DNA from: Polaribacter marinus
GTDB lineage: Bacteria; Bacteroidota; Bacteroidia; Flavobacteriales; Flavobacteriaceae
Length of the DNA: 64,000 nt
NCBI RefSeq assembly: GCF_022662535.1
Contig: NZ_JAKQYM010000005.1
Span: 62,001-126,000 of the forward strand
Direction of reading: 5' to 3'
The notes below the pieces were generated by a model that saw only the letters and a program-made list of their open reading frames with translations, was not told the DNA's origin and searched no databases. The translations under genes were made by a program, and so were the position numbers. Each line of letters opens with the position of its first letter. Positions within the stretch are counted from its first letter, which is position 1. Positions 57,419 through 64,000 of this stretch are shown here, one piece after another.

Positions 57419-58285
57419 ATGAGGAGATTTCTACTTCTGTTTATATTTCTTTTTTCTACCATTTTTTATGCTCAGGAAAAAAAAACAGATACTTTACCAC
57501 AACCCAAATGGAAAGTTCATGGTAGAGTAGCCTTTTTATTTAACCAATCTACCTTTTCAAATTGGGCATCTGGAGGAGAAAACACTGTTGCAGGAAACAT
57601 AGATCTTAATTATGATTTCAATTATAAACGTAAAAATTTAAACTGGGATAATAAACTTTTAACAGGATATGGTTTAAGTCACATTTCTGGAAAAGGATAT
57701 AGAAAAACGAATGACAGGTTTGAATTCAATTCGTTATTAGGTATTAAATCTAAAAATTATTGGTTCTTTTCGTTCTTCACAAATTTTAAAACACAATATA
57801 CCACAGGTTTTGATTATTCAGTAACTCCAAACGTTTCTGTTTCTGATTTTTTCTCACCTGCATATTTAAGTTTTGGGCCAGGTATGTTATGGAAAAAATC
57901 CGATAATTTGCATGTAAATATTGCTCCAGCAACTTCTAGGTTTACTTTTGTTAATGATCAATTTTCAGGTAAATTTGGTGTAGAAGAAGGTAAAAACACT
58001 TCTTTTAGTTTAGGTTTTAACCTTTCTAGTTATTATAAATTTCGTGTTATGGAAAATATTAAACTAGAGAACATTCTTTCCATATATTCAGATTATTTGA
58101 ACAAACCTCAGAATATAGATATTGAATATCAAACAAATCTATTTTTATTAGTCAATAAATACATAACCATGAATATTACTTTCCATATGGTTATAGATGA
58201 TAATGCTTCAAGTAAAATACAATTTAGAGAAGTATTTGGACTTGGTGCCAAATATAGTTTTCATAAAAAAGTGACTTTTCAATAA
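57419..58285 (+). CDS. DUF3078 family outer-membrane protein, copy 1
   Basis: The 288-residue protein has a signal peptide (about 1-18, ending FYAQ) and a beta-barrel-like body with WKVHGRVAFLFNQSTFSNWASGGENTVAGN at the start, as in DUF3078 proteins. The function is unknown. A TATTTTTG -7 element is at 57392-57399. The next gene is a paralog. Confidence 0.83.
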   Translation: MRRFLLLFIFLFSTIFYAQEKKTDTLPQPKWKVHGRVAFLFNQSTFSNWASGGENTVAGNIDLNYDFNYKRKNLNWDNKLLTGYGLSHISGKGYRKTNDRFEFNSLLGIKSKNYWFFSFFTNFKTQYTTGFDYSVTPNVSVSDFFSPAYLSFGPGMLWKKSDNLHVNIAPATSRFTFVNDQFSGKFGVEEGKNTSFSLGFNLSSYYKFRVMENIKLENILSIYSDYLNKPQNIDIEYQTNLFLLVNKYITMNITFHMVIDDNASSKIQFREVFGLGAKYSFHKKVTFQ

Positions 58286-58290
58286 AACTA

Positions 58291-58318
58291 TTGTCTAAAT
58301 CAAAAAAGTGTACTTTTG
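58291..58318 (+). promoter_or_regulatory. Promoter of the second DUF3078 gene
   Basis: TTG (58291-58293), 17 bases, then TACTTTTG (58311-58318). The predicted start near 58325 gives a leader of about 23 bases. Confidence 0.65.
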
Positions 58319-58347
58319 CACGCTTAAAAAAATAAAATTTAAACAAA

Positions 58348-59268
58348 ATGAAAAAATTATCAATATTATTTTTATTTGTATTTATTGGTCTTTCTACGAA
58401 AGCACAAACTGCAGATGAACTAAAAAAAGAACAAGCTCCTAAAAAAGCAAAAATCGCAAAATTACAAGGAGAAGTAAATGCCTTACAAGCTAAAATTGAT
58501 GCACTTCCAGGATGGAGAAAAGGAGCATTTGGTACTATTGGAGGTAATATCTCTGGCTTTAACAACTGGTATTCTAAAGGAACACCAAATTCTTCAGCAG
58601 GAAACATTGGGATTACTTTTAATGGTTTTGCTAATTTAATTGAAGATGATTTTTTTTGGAGAAATTCATTAAACATTAATTTAGGTTGGGTAAAATTAGA
58701 CGATAAAGATATTTCTACAGATAGCGGAAGTTTTGAAAGCGCTACTGATGTTTTTAATATTTCTTCTTTATACGGTAAAAGGTTAAATAAAAAATGGGCT
58801 GTTTCTGCTTTAGGAGAATACAGAACCACCATATTAGATAATTTTAATGACCCTGGATTTTTAGACCTTGGTGTTGGTTTTACTTGGACACCAATAAACA
58901 ATTTAGTTGTTGTTATACATCCTGCCAATTACAATTTTGTTTTTAGTTCGGGGAGCAACGTATACAGCTCTTCTGCTGGTGCAAAAATTGTGGCTGATTA
59001 CTCAACTTCTATAAAGGCTTTCAAACTAAAATCTAACTTATCTATGTTTCAAAGTTATAAAGACGGAGATTTATCTAACTGGACTTGGACAAACTCTTTA
59101 GGATATACGCTTTGGAAAGGGATTGGTGTTGGTTTTGAATTAGGTTTACGTAAAAACAAACAAGAAGCTTTAAACAATGCTTTAGCTACAAACCCATTAG
59201 CAACATTTAGTAGCGTAGATAACAAATTACAATCTTACTGGTTATTTGGTATGAGCTATAATTTCTAA
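58348..59268 (+). CDS. DUF3078 family outer-membrane protein, copy 2
   Basis: The 306-residue protein has a signal peptide (about 1-19, ending TKAQ), a short coiled coil (about 22-50) and a DUF3078 barrel. It shares with copy 1 the FNNWYSKGTPNSSAGNIGI versus FSNWASGGENTVAGNI pattern and overall layout. It has its own promoter, so the two copies may be expressed separately. The function is unknown. Confidence 0.83.
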   Translation: MKKLSILFLFVFIGLSTKAQTADELKKEQAPKKAKIAKLQGEVNALQAKIDALPGWRKGAFGTIGGNISGFNNWYSKGTPNSSAGNIGITFNGFANLIEDDFFWRNSLNINLGWVKLDDKDISTDSGSFESATDVFNISSLYGKRLNKKWAVSALGEYRTTILDNFNDPGFLDLGVGFTWTPINNLVVVIHPANYNFVFSSGSNVYSSSAGAKIVADYSTSIKAFKLKSNLSMFQSYKDGDLSNWTWTNSLGYTLWKGIGVGFELGLRKNKQEALNNALATNPLATFSSVDNKLQSYWLFGMSYNF

Positions 59269-59288
59269 TAAAATAAGAAACATATTTT

Positions 59289-59322
59289 AAACCTTAAGAA
59301 GAAATTCTTGAGGTTTTTTATT
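59289..59322 (+). terminator. Terminator of the DUF3078 gene
   Basis: AAACCTTAAGAA (59289-59300) pairs with TTCTTGAGGTTT (59305-59316) across GAAA, with one G-U pair, then T residues. The -33 TTG of the next promoter (59308-59310) is inside the stem. Confidence 0.8.
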
Positions 59323-59335
59323 TTACTTACTTTTG
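59308..59335 (+). promoter_or_regulatory. Promoter of the CNNM/CorC gene
   Basis: TTG (59308-59310), 17 bases, then TACTTTTG (59328-59335). The predicted start near 59342 is about 12 bases before the ATG. Confidence 0.55.
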
Positions 59336-59353
59336 TAATTTAAATTTTTATTG

Positions 59354-60472
59354 ATGACGCTTTTAATAATTTTTGCAACTATTTCTATTTTCTTTTCATT
59401 TCTCTGTTCTATTTTAGAAGCAGTTTTACTAAGTATCACTCCTACTTTTATCAACTTGAAAAAGAATGAAGGTCATGAATATGCAACAGAATTAGAAGCT
59501 TTAAAAAAAGATGTAGACAAACCTTTAATTGCAATTTTAACTATCAATACAATTGCACATACCGTTGGTGCAATTTTGGTGGGTGTACAAGCAAAAGTTG
59601 CTTATGCAGAAATGTATGGTACAGAAGTAAAAACAATTTTAGGAATAAAAGTAACAGAAGACCTAATGGTTGGTGTAGTTTCTACAATAATGACTATTTT
59701 AATATTAGTTGCCTCAGAAATTATTCCAAAAACAATTGGAGCAACCTACTGGAAACAATTAGCTAACTTTACAACAAAAGCTTTAAAAGTGATGATTTTT
59801 CCATTAAAATGGACCGGTTTTTTATGGTTATTACAATTAACCACAAAACTTATTGGCGGAAAAGGACATGGAAGCATTTTAAGTAGAGAAGGTTTCTTAG
59901 TGATGACAGAAATGGCCGAAAAAGATGGTGTTTTTAAAGAAAATGAAAGTAAAGTCATTAGAAATCTATTAGGTTTTAAAGAAATAAAAGTAAAAGATGT
60001 AATGACACCTAGATCGGTTATAGAGATTGCTGATGAGAGCCAAACAATACAATCTTTTTATAACGAACATAAAAAATTGCGTTTTTCTAGAATTCCTGTT
60101 TTTGCTGAAAACCCAGATGAAATTACAGGATATTTTTTAAAAGATCATTTATTAGAAGCAATGATTAATGGTAAAGGAAAAGAGACTTTATCTACAATAA
60201 AAAGAAATATTATTGTTACAGATAGAGACCTATCTATTCCTAATTTATTTGATAAACTAATTCAAGAAAAAGAACACATTGCTTTGGTGGTAGATGAATA
60301 TGGTTCTGTTAGCGGACTCGTTTCTCAAGAAGATGTTATTGAAACATTATTAGGGTTAGAAATTATGGACGAGAGTGATTCTGTCGCAGATTTACAAGCT
60401 CATGCTAGAAAATCTTGGGAAAATCGTGCAAAAAGAATGGGAATTATTGAAGAGGAAAACAAGACAAAATAG
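59354..60472 (+). CDS. CNNM/CorC-type membrane protein (DUF21 plus CBS)
   Basis: The 372-residue protein has an N-terminal DUF21 transmembrane domain (about 1-180, with ASEIIPKTIGATYWKQLA) and a paired CBS domain (about 205-330, with VKDVMTPRSVIEIADESQ and HIALVVDEYGSVSGLVSQED). No CorC_HlyC C-terminal domain follows. Members export divalent cations such as magnesium or sense them. A TTG three bases before the ATG adds one residue, but the ATG at 59354 is the better start. Confidence 0.9.
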   Translation: MTLLIIFATISIFFSFLCSILEAVLLSITPTFINLKKNEGHEYATELEALKKDVDKPLIAILTINTIAHTVGAILVGVQAKVAYAEMYGTEVKTILGIKVTEDLMVGVVSTIMTILILVASEIIPKTIGATYWKQLANFTTKALKVMIFPLKWTGFLWLLQLTTKLIGGKGHGSILSREGFLVMTEMAEKDGVFKENESKVIRNLLGFKEIKVKDVMTPRSVIEIADESQTIQSFYNEHKKLRFSRIPVFAENPDEITGYFLKDHLLEAMINGKGKETLSTIKRNIIVTDRDLSIPNLFDKLIQEKEHIALVVDEYGSVSGLVSQEDVIETLLGLEIMDESDSVADLQAHARKSWENRAKRMGIIEEENKTK

Positions 60473-60602
60473 CTGTTTTGCTAAAATGTATTATTTTTTA
60501 CCAAGGGTTTTATGTAATATGAAAACAACTGTACCTCAAAAAGTAATTCTTTAAATTTATATTTTCAATACTTTTTAGAGGTAGATTGTTCTTTTACAAG
60601 TA

Positions 60603-61817
60603 CTACTCTTCCTCTTCTTTATATTCATAATATAAAAAGTCATTATAAGGAAAACGTTGAATATGAATTTTCTTTACTTCTTCGTATGTTTTTTCTTTAA
60701 AATCTTCTAAATTATCTTTGTTTAAAGCAGAAATAAAGATAGATTCCACATCATAGTCATTCATCCAAGTTTTTTGCCAATCTTGTAAGGTGTAATGCTC
60801 TTTCCCTTTTTCTGTAATTAAATCATCTTCTTCTATCGTTTCATACTGATATGCATCAATCTTATTAAAAACCATTAACGTTGGTTTATCTGCACATTTA
60901 ATATCTGCCAAAATGGTATTTACAGATGCAATATGATCTTCAAAATTTGGATGAGAGATATCTACAACATGTAATAATAAATCTGCTTCACGAACCTCAT
61001 CTAGTGTAGATTTAAAAGACTCTACCAATTGTGTTGGTAGTTTTCTAATAAAACCAACAGTATCTGTCATAAGAAACGGAATGTTCTTAATCACCACTTT
61101 TCTAACAGTAGTGTCTAGAGTTGCAAACAATTTATTTTCTGCAAAAACATCACTTTTACTTATAACATTCATTAAAGTTGATTTCCCAACATTTGTATAG
61201 CCAACCAATGCAACTCTAACCATTTTTCCACGGTTTTTTCGCTGCACAGCCATTTGTTTATCAATAGTTTTTAACTTCTTCTTTAAAAGTACAATTCTAT
61301 CATTAATAATACGTCTATCTGTTTCTATTTCTGTTTCACCAGGACCACGCATCCCAATTCCTCCTTTTTGTTTATCAAGGTGTGTCCAAAGTCTTGTTAA
61401 ACGCGGTAATAAATATTGGCATTGTGCTAATTCTACTTGTGTTTTTGCTGAACTTGTTTGAGCTCTCTGTGCAAAAATATCTAAGATTAAATTGGTTCTA
61501 TCTAAAATTTTACAATCTAGTACCTTTTCAATATTTCGTAATTGTGCAGGAGAAAGTTCATCATCAAAAATAGCCGTCCCAATATTATTAGACTCAATAT
61601 AATCTCTAACTTCTTCCAACTTTCCAACTCCCAAAAAAGTTTTAGGATTGGGTCTTTCCATCTTTTGTACAAAGCGTTTTACCGCTACTCCTCCAGCGGT
61701 TAAGGTTAAAAATTCTAACTCATCTAAATACTCTGTAGATTTTGTTTCGTCTTGTTGCTGTGTAATAACACCTATTAAAACAGCTTTTTCTGATATTGCT
61801 TCTTTTTGATCTATCAT
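60603..61817 (-). CDS. hflX: GTPase HflX
   Basis: The 404-residue ribosome-associated GTPase rescues or splits stalled ribosomes. The HflX linker GGIGMRGPGE (152-161) and G1 loop GYTNVGKST (206-214) are present, as are NKID and the DTVGFIRKLP G3 region. The -7 element CAAAAATA (TATTTTTG) is at 61824-61831 and lies almost on the start codon, so the transcript may be nearly leaderless. Confidence 0.95.
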   Translation of the reverse strand: MIDQKEAISEKAVLIGVITQQQDETKSTEYLDELEFLTLTAGGVAVKRFVQKMERPNPKTFLGVGKLEEVRDYIESNNIGTAIFDDELSPAQLRNIEKVLDCKILDRTNLILDIFAQRAQTSSAKTQVELAQCQYLLPRLTRLWTHLDKQKGGIGMRGPGETEIETDRRIINDRIVLLKKKLKTIDKQMAVQRKNRGKMVRVALVGYTNVGKSTLMNVISKSDVFAENKLFATLDTTVRKVVIKNIPFLMTDTVGFIRKLPTQLVESFKSTLDEVREADLLLHVVDISHPNFEDHIASVNTILADIKCADKPTLMVFNKIDAYQYETIEEDDLITEKGKEHYTLQDWQKTWMNDYDVESIFISALNKDNLEDFKEKTYEEVKKIHIQRFPYNDFLYYEYKEEEE

Positions 61818-61854
61818 ATGTTACAAAAATACAAAGTTTTAGTCAGTAAAGAAC

Positions 61855-61886
61855 ACAAAAAAAACCTCAATACAAATTGAGGTTTT
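61855..61886 (-). terminator. Hairpin between hflX and the 113-residue protein gene
   Basis: AAAACCTCAAT (61861-61871) pairs with ATTGAGGTTTT (61876-61886) across ACAA; on the minus strand a T-run follows. On the minus strand it comes after the 113-residue gene (61940-62281) and before hflX, so it probably ends that gene. Confidence 0.8.
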
Positions 61887-61939
61887 CTATCAAATAATTC
61901 AAATTTTGATACTCTCTAAGACATCGTTCTTTTTTATAG

Positions 61940-62281
61940 TTAATTTATTTTTTTAATAAACTTTATAGATAAAACAAACTTTTTCATTCTAGCAACATTT
62001 TTTAATGCTGTTTTTTTGTAATTTAATTTTGTTTTAACATAGTTTTCAATTACTTGCTCTTTAGAATCTACAGAAAGCACTACAATTTCTCCTTTATTAT
62101 TTATAAGGAAACTTACTTTTGTTTCTGTGTTCTTTTCTAAGAAAGATTCATAATCTCCTAATAATTTTACAATCTTATTTCTAAGTTCTAAATCTGCTTT
62201 TTTTACCGGTTTTTCATTGTTAGAAAAGGTAGATAAAGTTGTAAACACGGTAACTAAAAATACAATTATTAGCTTTTTCAT
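61940..62281 (-). CDS. Small secreted protein of unknown function
   Basis: This 113-residue protein has a signal peptide (about 1-20, ending STFSN), and the mature part is basic and Lys-rich (LNYKKTALKNVARMKKFVLS). A FLINNKGEIVVLSVDSKEQ stretch could be a small beta domain. No family is recognised. It stands alone, bounded on one side by a hairpin. Confidence 0.7.
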   Translation of the reverse strand: MKKLIIVFLVTVFTTLSTFSNNEKPVKKADLELRNKIVKLLGDYESFLEKNTETKVSFLINNKGEIVVLSVDSKEQVIENYVKTKLNYKKTALKNVARMKKFVLSIKFIKKIN

Positions 62282-62616
62282 TATTGGTTTTGTTTTTATT
62301 TTTTTTCAATTATTATTTGTTATTTGCTAGCGATGTAAAATTACATTACACATCAAATTAATTGAAGAAATATGCTGTTAACAAATTATTCTTTTTTAGT
62401 AAAATTATGTGTAAAAAATTAAAAGTTTACATAATATTTATATTGTTGAATCAACAACGTAAAACCTTTTTTTGTTGTGTTTATTAGATGATTTTATCTT
62501 TTATTAATAAAAAAACAATCAAGAACTTCCTATGGTAAACATATAATAATAAATCATATTAAATCAATGTTAATACAACTAGATATTTAACTATTTTTAC
62601 CTTCTAATACTTCTAT
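62282..62616. other. 335-base intergenic region
   Basis: AT-rich and without a coding frame. It holds the 15-base palindrome at 62443-62457. No full TTG/TAnnTTTG promoter was found for either flanking gene; the closest -7-like string is TATTTTTAC near 62592. It is a likely place for divergent regulation of the genes at 62281 and 62617. Confidence 0.5.
62443..62457. other. Perfect palindrome TTGTTGA-A-TCAACAA
   Basis: A seven-base inverted repeat with a one-base centre, in the middle of the divergent region between a secreted protein gene and the endonuclease-fold gene. The symmetry fits a dimeric regulator site. There is no direct evidence of binding. Confidence 0.4.
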
Positions 62617-63594
62617 ATGTTTCTATCAATCGCATCCTTAAAACAGAAAAAAAACATCACTACAATTGGGTTTTACAATGTCGAAAATTTGTTTGACACG
62701 GTAGACAACCCTAAAACAGCAGATGATGAATTTACTTCTAAAGGAAAAAGAAGATGGAACTATAAACGTTATAAAAATAAAATTCAAAAATTAAGTTCGG
62801 TAATTTCTCAATTAGGAATGAATCGTTCTAAATATCCTCCTGCAATTGTTGGTTTGGTAGAAGTAGAAAATGCAAAAGTTGTGGCAGATTTGGTAAATTC
62901 TTCTAACTTAAAAAAGCTTCATTATGGCTTTGTACATTACGACTCACCAGACGAGCGCGGAATTGATGTTGCCCTTTTGTATAATAAAATAGCCTTTGAA
63001 TTTTTAGGCTCAGAAACTTATCCTGTTTTTTTAGAGGATGATGAGGGAGAAAGAGATTATACTAGAGACATCTTAAAAGTTAGCGGTAATTTACATGGCG
63101 AATTAATACATGTTTTAGTGAATCATTGGTCATCTAGAAGAGAAGGTGCTGCAGAAACAGAACCCAAGCGAATTATTGCTGCAGAAACCCTAAGAAGTAT
63201 TGTTGATGATATAAAAAGCAAAGAAATTGACCCCAAAATTATTATTATGGGAGATTTTAATGATGATCCAAGAAGTAAAAGTGTTGCAGAATATGTAGTA
63301 AAGGATGATTTTTATAATCCTATGAAAAGTTTAATTGATCGAGAAAAAAAAGGGTCATTAACTTATGAAGGAAAATGGAATTTATTTGATCAAATTATTT
63401 TTAGCAAAAATTTTCTAGCAAAAAAAGAAGGAAAACTCTATTTTAAACATGCAGAGGTTTTTAATAAAAAATGGCTTAAAATATTTAAAGGAAAACTAAA
63501 AGGAAGTCCGTTTAGAACCTATATAGGCCCTTGGTATCAAGGTGGTTTTTCCGATCATTTTCCTGTGTATGCTTTTTTAAAAAAAGATGATTAA
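62617..63594 (+). CDS. Endonuclease/exonuclease/phosphatase-family protein
   Basis: The 325-residue single EEP domain has the metal motifs GFYNVENLFDTVD, GLVEVENA, IIMGDFNDDPRSKSV and SDHFPVY. The WSSRREG stretch is typical of the flavobacterial subgroup. The predicted start lacks an obvious signal peptide, although the N-terminus is weakly hydrophobic, so export is uncertain. The substrate could be DNA, RNA or a phosphoester. Its 3' end overlaps a convergent gene by four bases. Confidence 0.88.
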   Translation: MFLSIASLKQKKNITTIGFYNVENLFDTVDNPKTADDEFTSKGKRRWNYKRYKNKIQKLSSVISQLGMNRSKYPPAIVGLVEVENAKVVADLVNSSNLKKLHYGFVHYDSPDERGIDVALLYNKIAFEFLGSETYPVFLEDDEGERDYTRDILKVSGNLHGELIHVLVNHWSSRREGAAETEPKRIIAAETLRSIVDDIKSKEIDPKIIIMGDFNDDPRSKSVAEYVVKDDFYNPMKSLIDREKKGSLTYEGKWNLFDQIIFSKNFLAKKEGKLYFKHAEVFNKKWLKIFKGKLKGSPFRTYIGPWYQGGFSDHFPVYAFLKKDD

Positions 63595-63830
63595 TCTTTC
63601 CCTTGATTCTTAAAAGCTTTCATCAACTTTTCGTCATTTAAAATATACTTCTTGTATTTTCCATCTCTATATCTATAGTAAATAAAGAAAGGCATAAATA
63701 AAAACGAAAAATAAAATACAGCAAACCCCATCACAATTTGGGCTTTTTCATGTTCCGTTTTCAGTAAATAGATTCCAGCCGTTATCCAAATTATAAAGAT
63801 AACAAACATTATTTTTAACGCTAATTTCAT
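63591..63830 (-). CDS. Small two-helix membrane protein
   Basis: The 79-residue protein has two hydrophobic helices (about 4-22 and 33-53) and a basic C-terminal tail (YRYRDGKYKKYIL...KAFKNQGKD). No family is recognised. It overlaps the convergent endonuclease gene by four bases, so the two ends share sequence and may form complementary transcripts. Confidence 0.7.
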   Translation of the reverse strand: MKLALKIMFVIFIIWITAGIYLLKTEHEKAQIVMGFAVFYFSFLFMPFFIYYRYRDGKYKKYILNDEKLMKAFKNQGKD

Positions 63831-63831
63831 A

Positions 63832-63859
63832 TTGCAAAATTACAAAAGTTCTATCTTTA
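63832..63859 (+). promoter_or_regulatory. Candidate promoter of the partial phosphodiesterase gene
   Basis: TTG (63832-63834), 17 bases, then TATCTTTA (63852-63859), one base off the consensus. It would start near 63866, about 12 bases before the ATG. A second string TATCTTTG at 63869-63876 is too close to the ATG. Confidence 0.45.
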
Positions 63860-63877
63860 AAATCTAAATATCTTTGG

Positions 63878-64000
63878 ATGAAATCAATTTTAGTATTTTT
63901 GATGGGTTTGTTATTCTTTTCATGTAATCAAACAAAAACACAACCAACAATGAACAAAAAAATAGTTATTGCTCATAGAGGTGCTTCTGGGTATTTACCC
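63878..64000 (+). CDS. Glycerophosphodiester phosphodiesterase lipoprotein (partial)
   Basis: Only the first 41 codons are in the window. ATG 63878 encodes a lipoprotein signal (MKSILVFLMGLLFFSC, Cys16), a short linker and KKIVIAHRGASGYLP, the first strand and HRG metal/catalytic motif of GDPD-family enzymes (GlpQ/UgpQ), which release glycerol 3-phosphate from phospholipid head groups. The frame is open to the window edge. Confidence 0.85.
   Translation, partial: MKSILVFLMGLLFFSCNQTKTQPTMNKKIVIAHRGASGYLP

Noticed and set aside
58224-58928. 234-residue minus-strand ORF
   Set aside because: It is antisense to the two DUF3078 genes, and its residues look like reverse reading of their codons.

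Overview
The window is chromosomal DNA from a low-GC marine-type Flavobacteriaceae (Bacteroidota), probably close to Polaribacter or Tenacibaculum. The lineage call rests on several independent signs. Gliding and type IX secretion genes are present (gldB, gldC, porT, and a secreted protein with a C-terminal sorting domain). There is the flavobacterial exosortase XrtF pair, a FolK-deoxynucleoside kinase fusion of the kind known in Polaribacter and Flavobacterium, and a TamL-type outer-membrane lipoprotein. Recognisable Shine-Dalgarno sequences are generally absent, and several promoters match the Bacteroidota form TTG-N17-20-TAnnTTTG. Almost everything is ordinary housekeeping DNA. I see no insertion sequence, prophage, integrase, CRISPR array or rRNA operon.

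Layout. 1-2290: groES-groEL. 2294-5697: a metal-linked group on the minus strand (outer-membrane TonB receptor, HMA-domain protein, heavy-metal-binding lipoprotein, HYC_CC_PP protein). 5742-6706: exosortase XrtF and its partner. 6758-9072: GAF protein, a 42-residue ORF with its own promoter, and purH. 9151-14673: the cell-shape operon mreBCD-mrdA-rodA. 14900-16837: rpsT, tRNA-Glu and proS on the minus strand. 17015-19441: a repetitive lipoprotein and a FadL/OmpP1-type porin. 19546-25209: nfu, ubiE, porT, an RNA methyltransferase and tamL. 25329-27437: fbaA and accD. 27478-29084: a two-gene accessory insert encoding a fulvocin C-like cysteine-rich precursor and a membrane thioredoxin, with a triplet repeat upstream. 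29241-36931: rpsO, pnp, folK-dNK, an OmpA protein, gldC/gldB and nadE. 37001-42820: a small ORF, dnaG, clpX, clpP and tig. 42916-47040: a holin-IV family membrane protein, an OlsF-like acyltransferase, aspartate kinase and a GNAT enzyme. 47232-48965: fbp and sodA. 49038-55956: a 1296-residue type IX cargo, purF and a PfkB kinase. 56032-60472: sufE, sufT-like, DUF2480, two DUF3078 proteins and a CNNM/CorC protein. 60603-64000: hflX, a small secreted protein, an endonuclease-fold protein, a small membrane protein and the start of a glycerophosphodiesterase lipoprotein.

The most interesting parts are these. First, the insert between accD and rpsO looks like a small secreted-peptide operon: an eight-cysteine C-terminal peptide follows a Gly-Gly site, next to a dedicated thiol-redox membrane protein and a 9-copy ATA tract at the promoter. 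Second, both AccD and DnaG have lost all four zinc-ribbon ligands while keeping the surrounding fold. Third, the metal-receptor cluster has repeated Cys-Cys motifs in three of its four proteins. Fourth, a short repeat family sits in the groES-groEL and clpP-clpX spacers.
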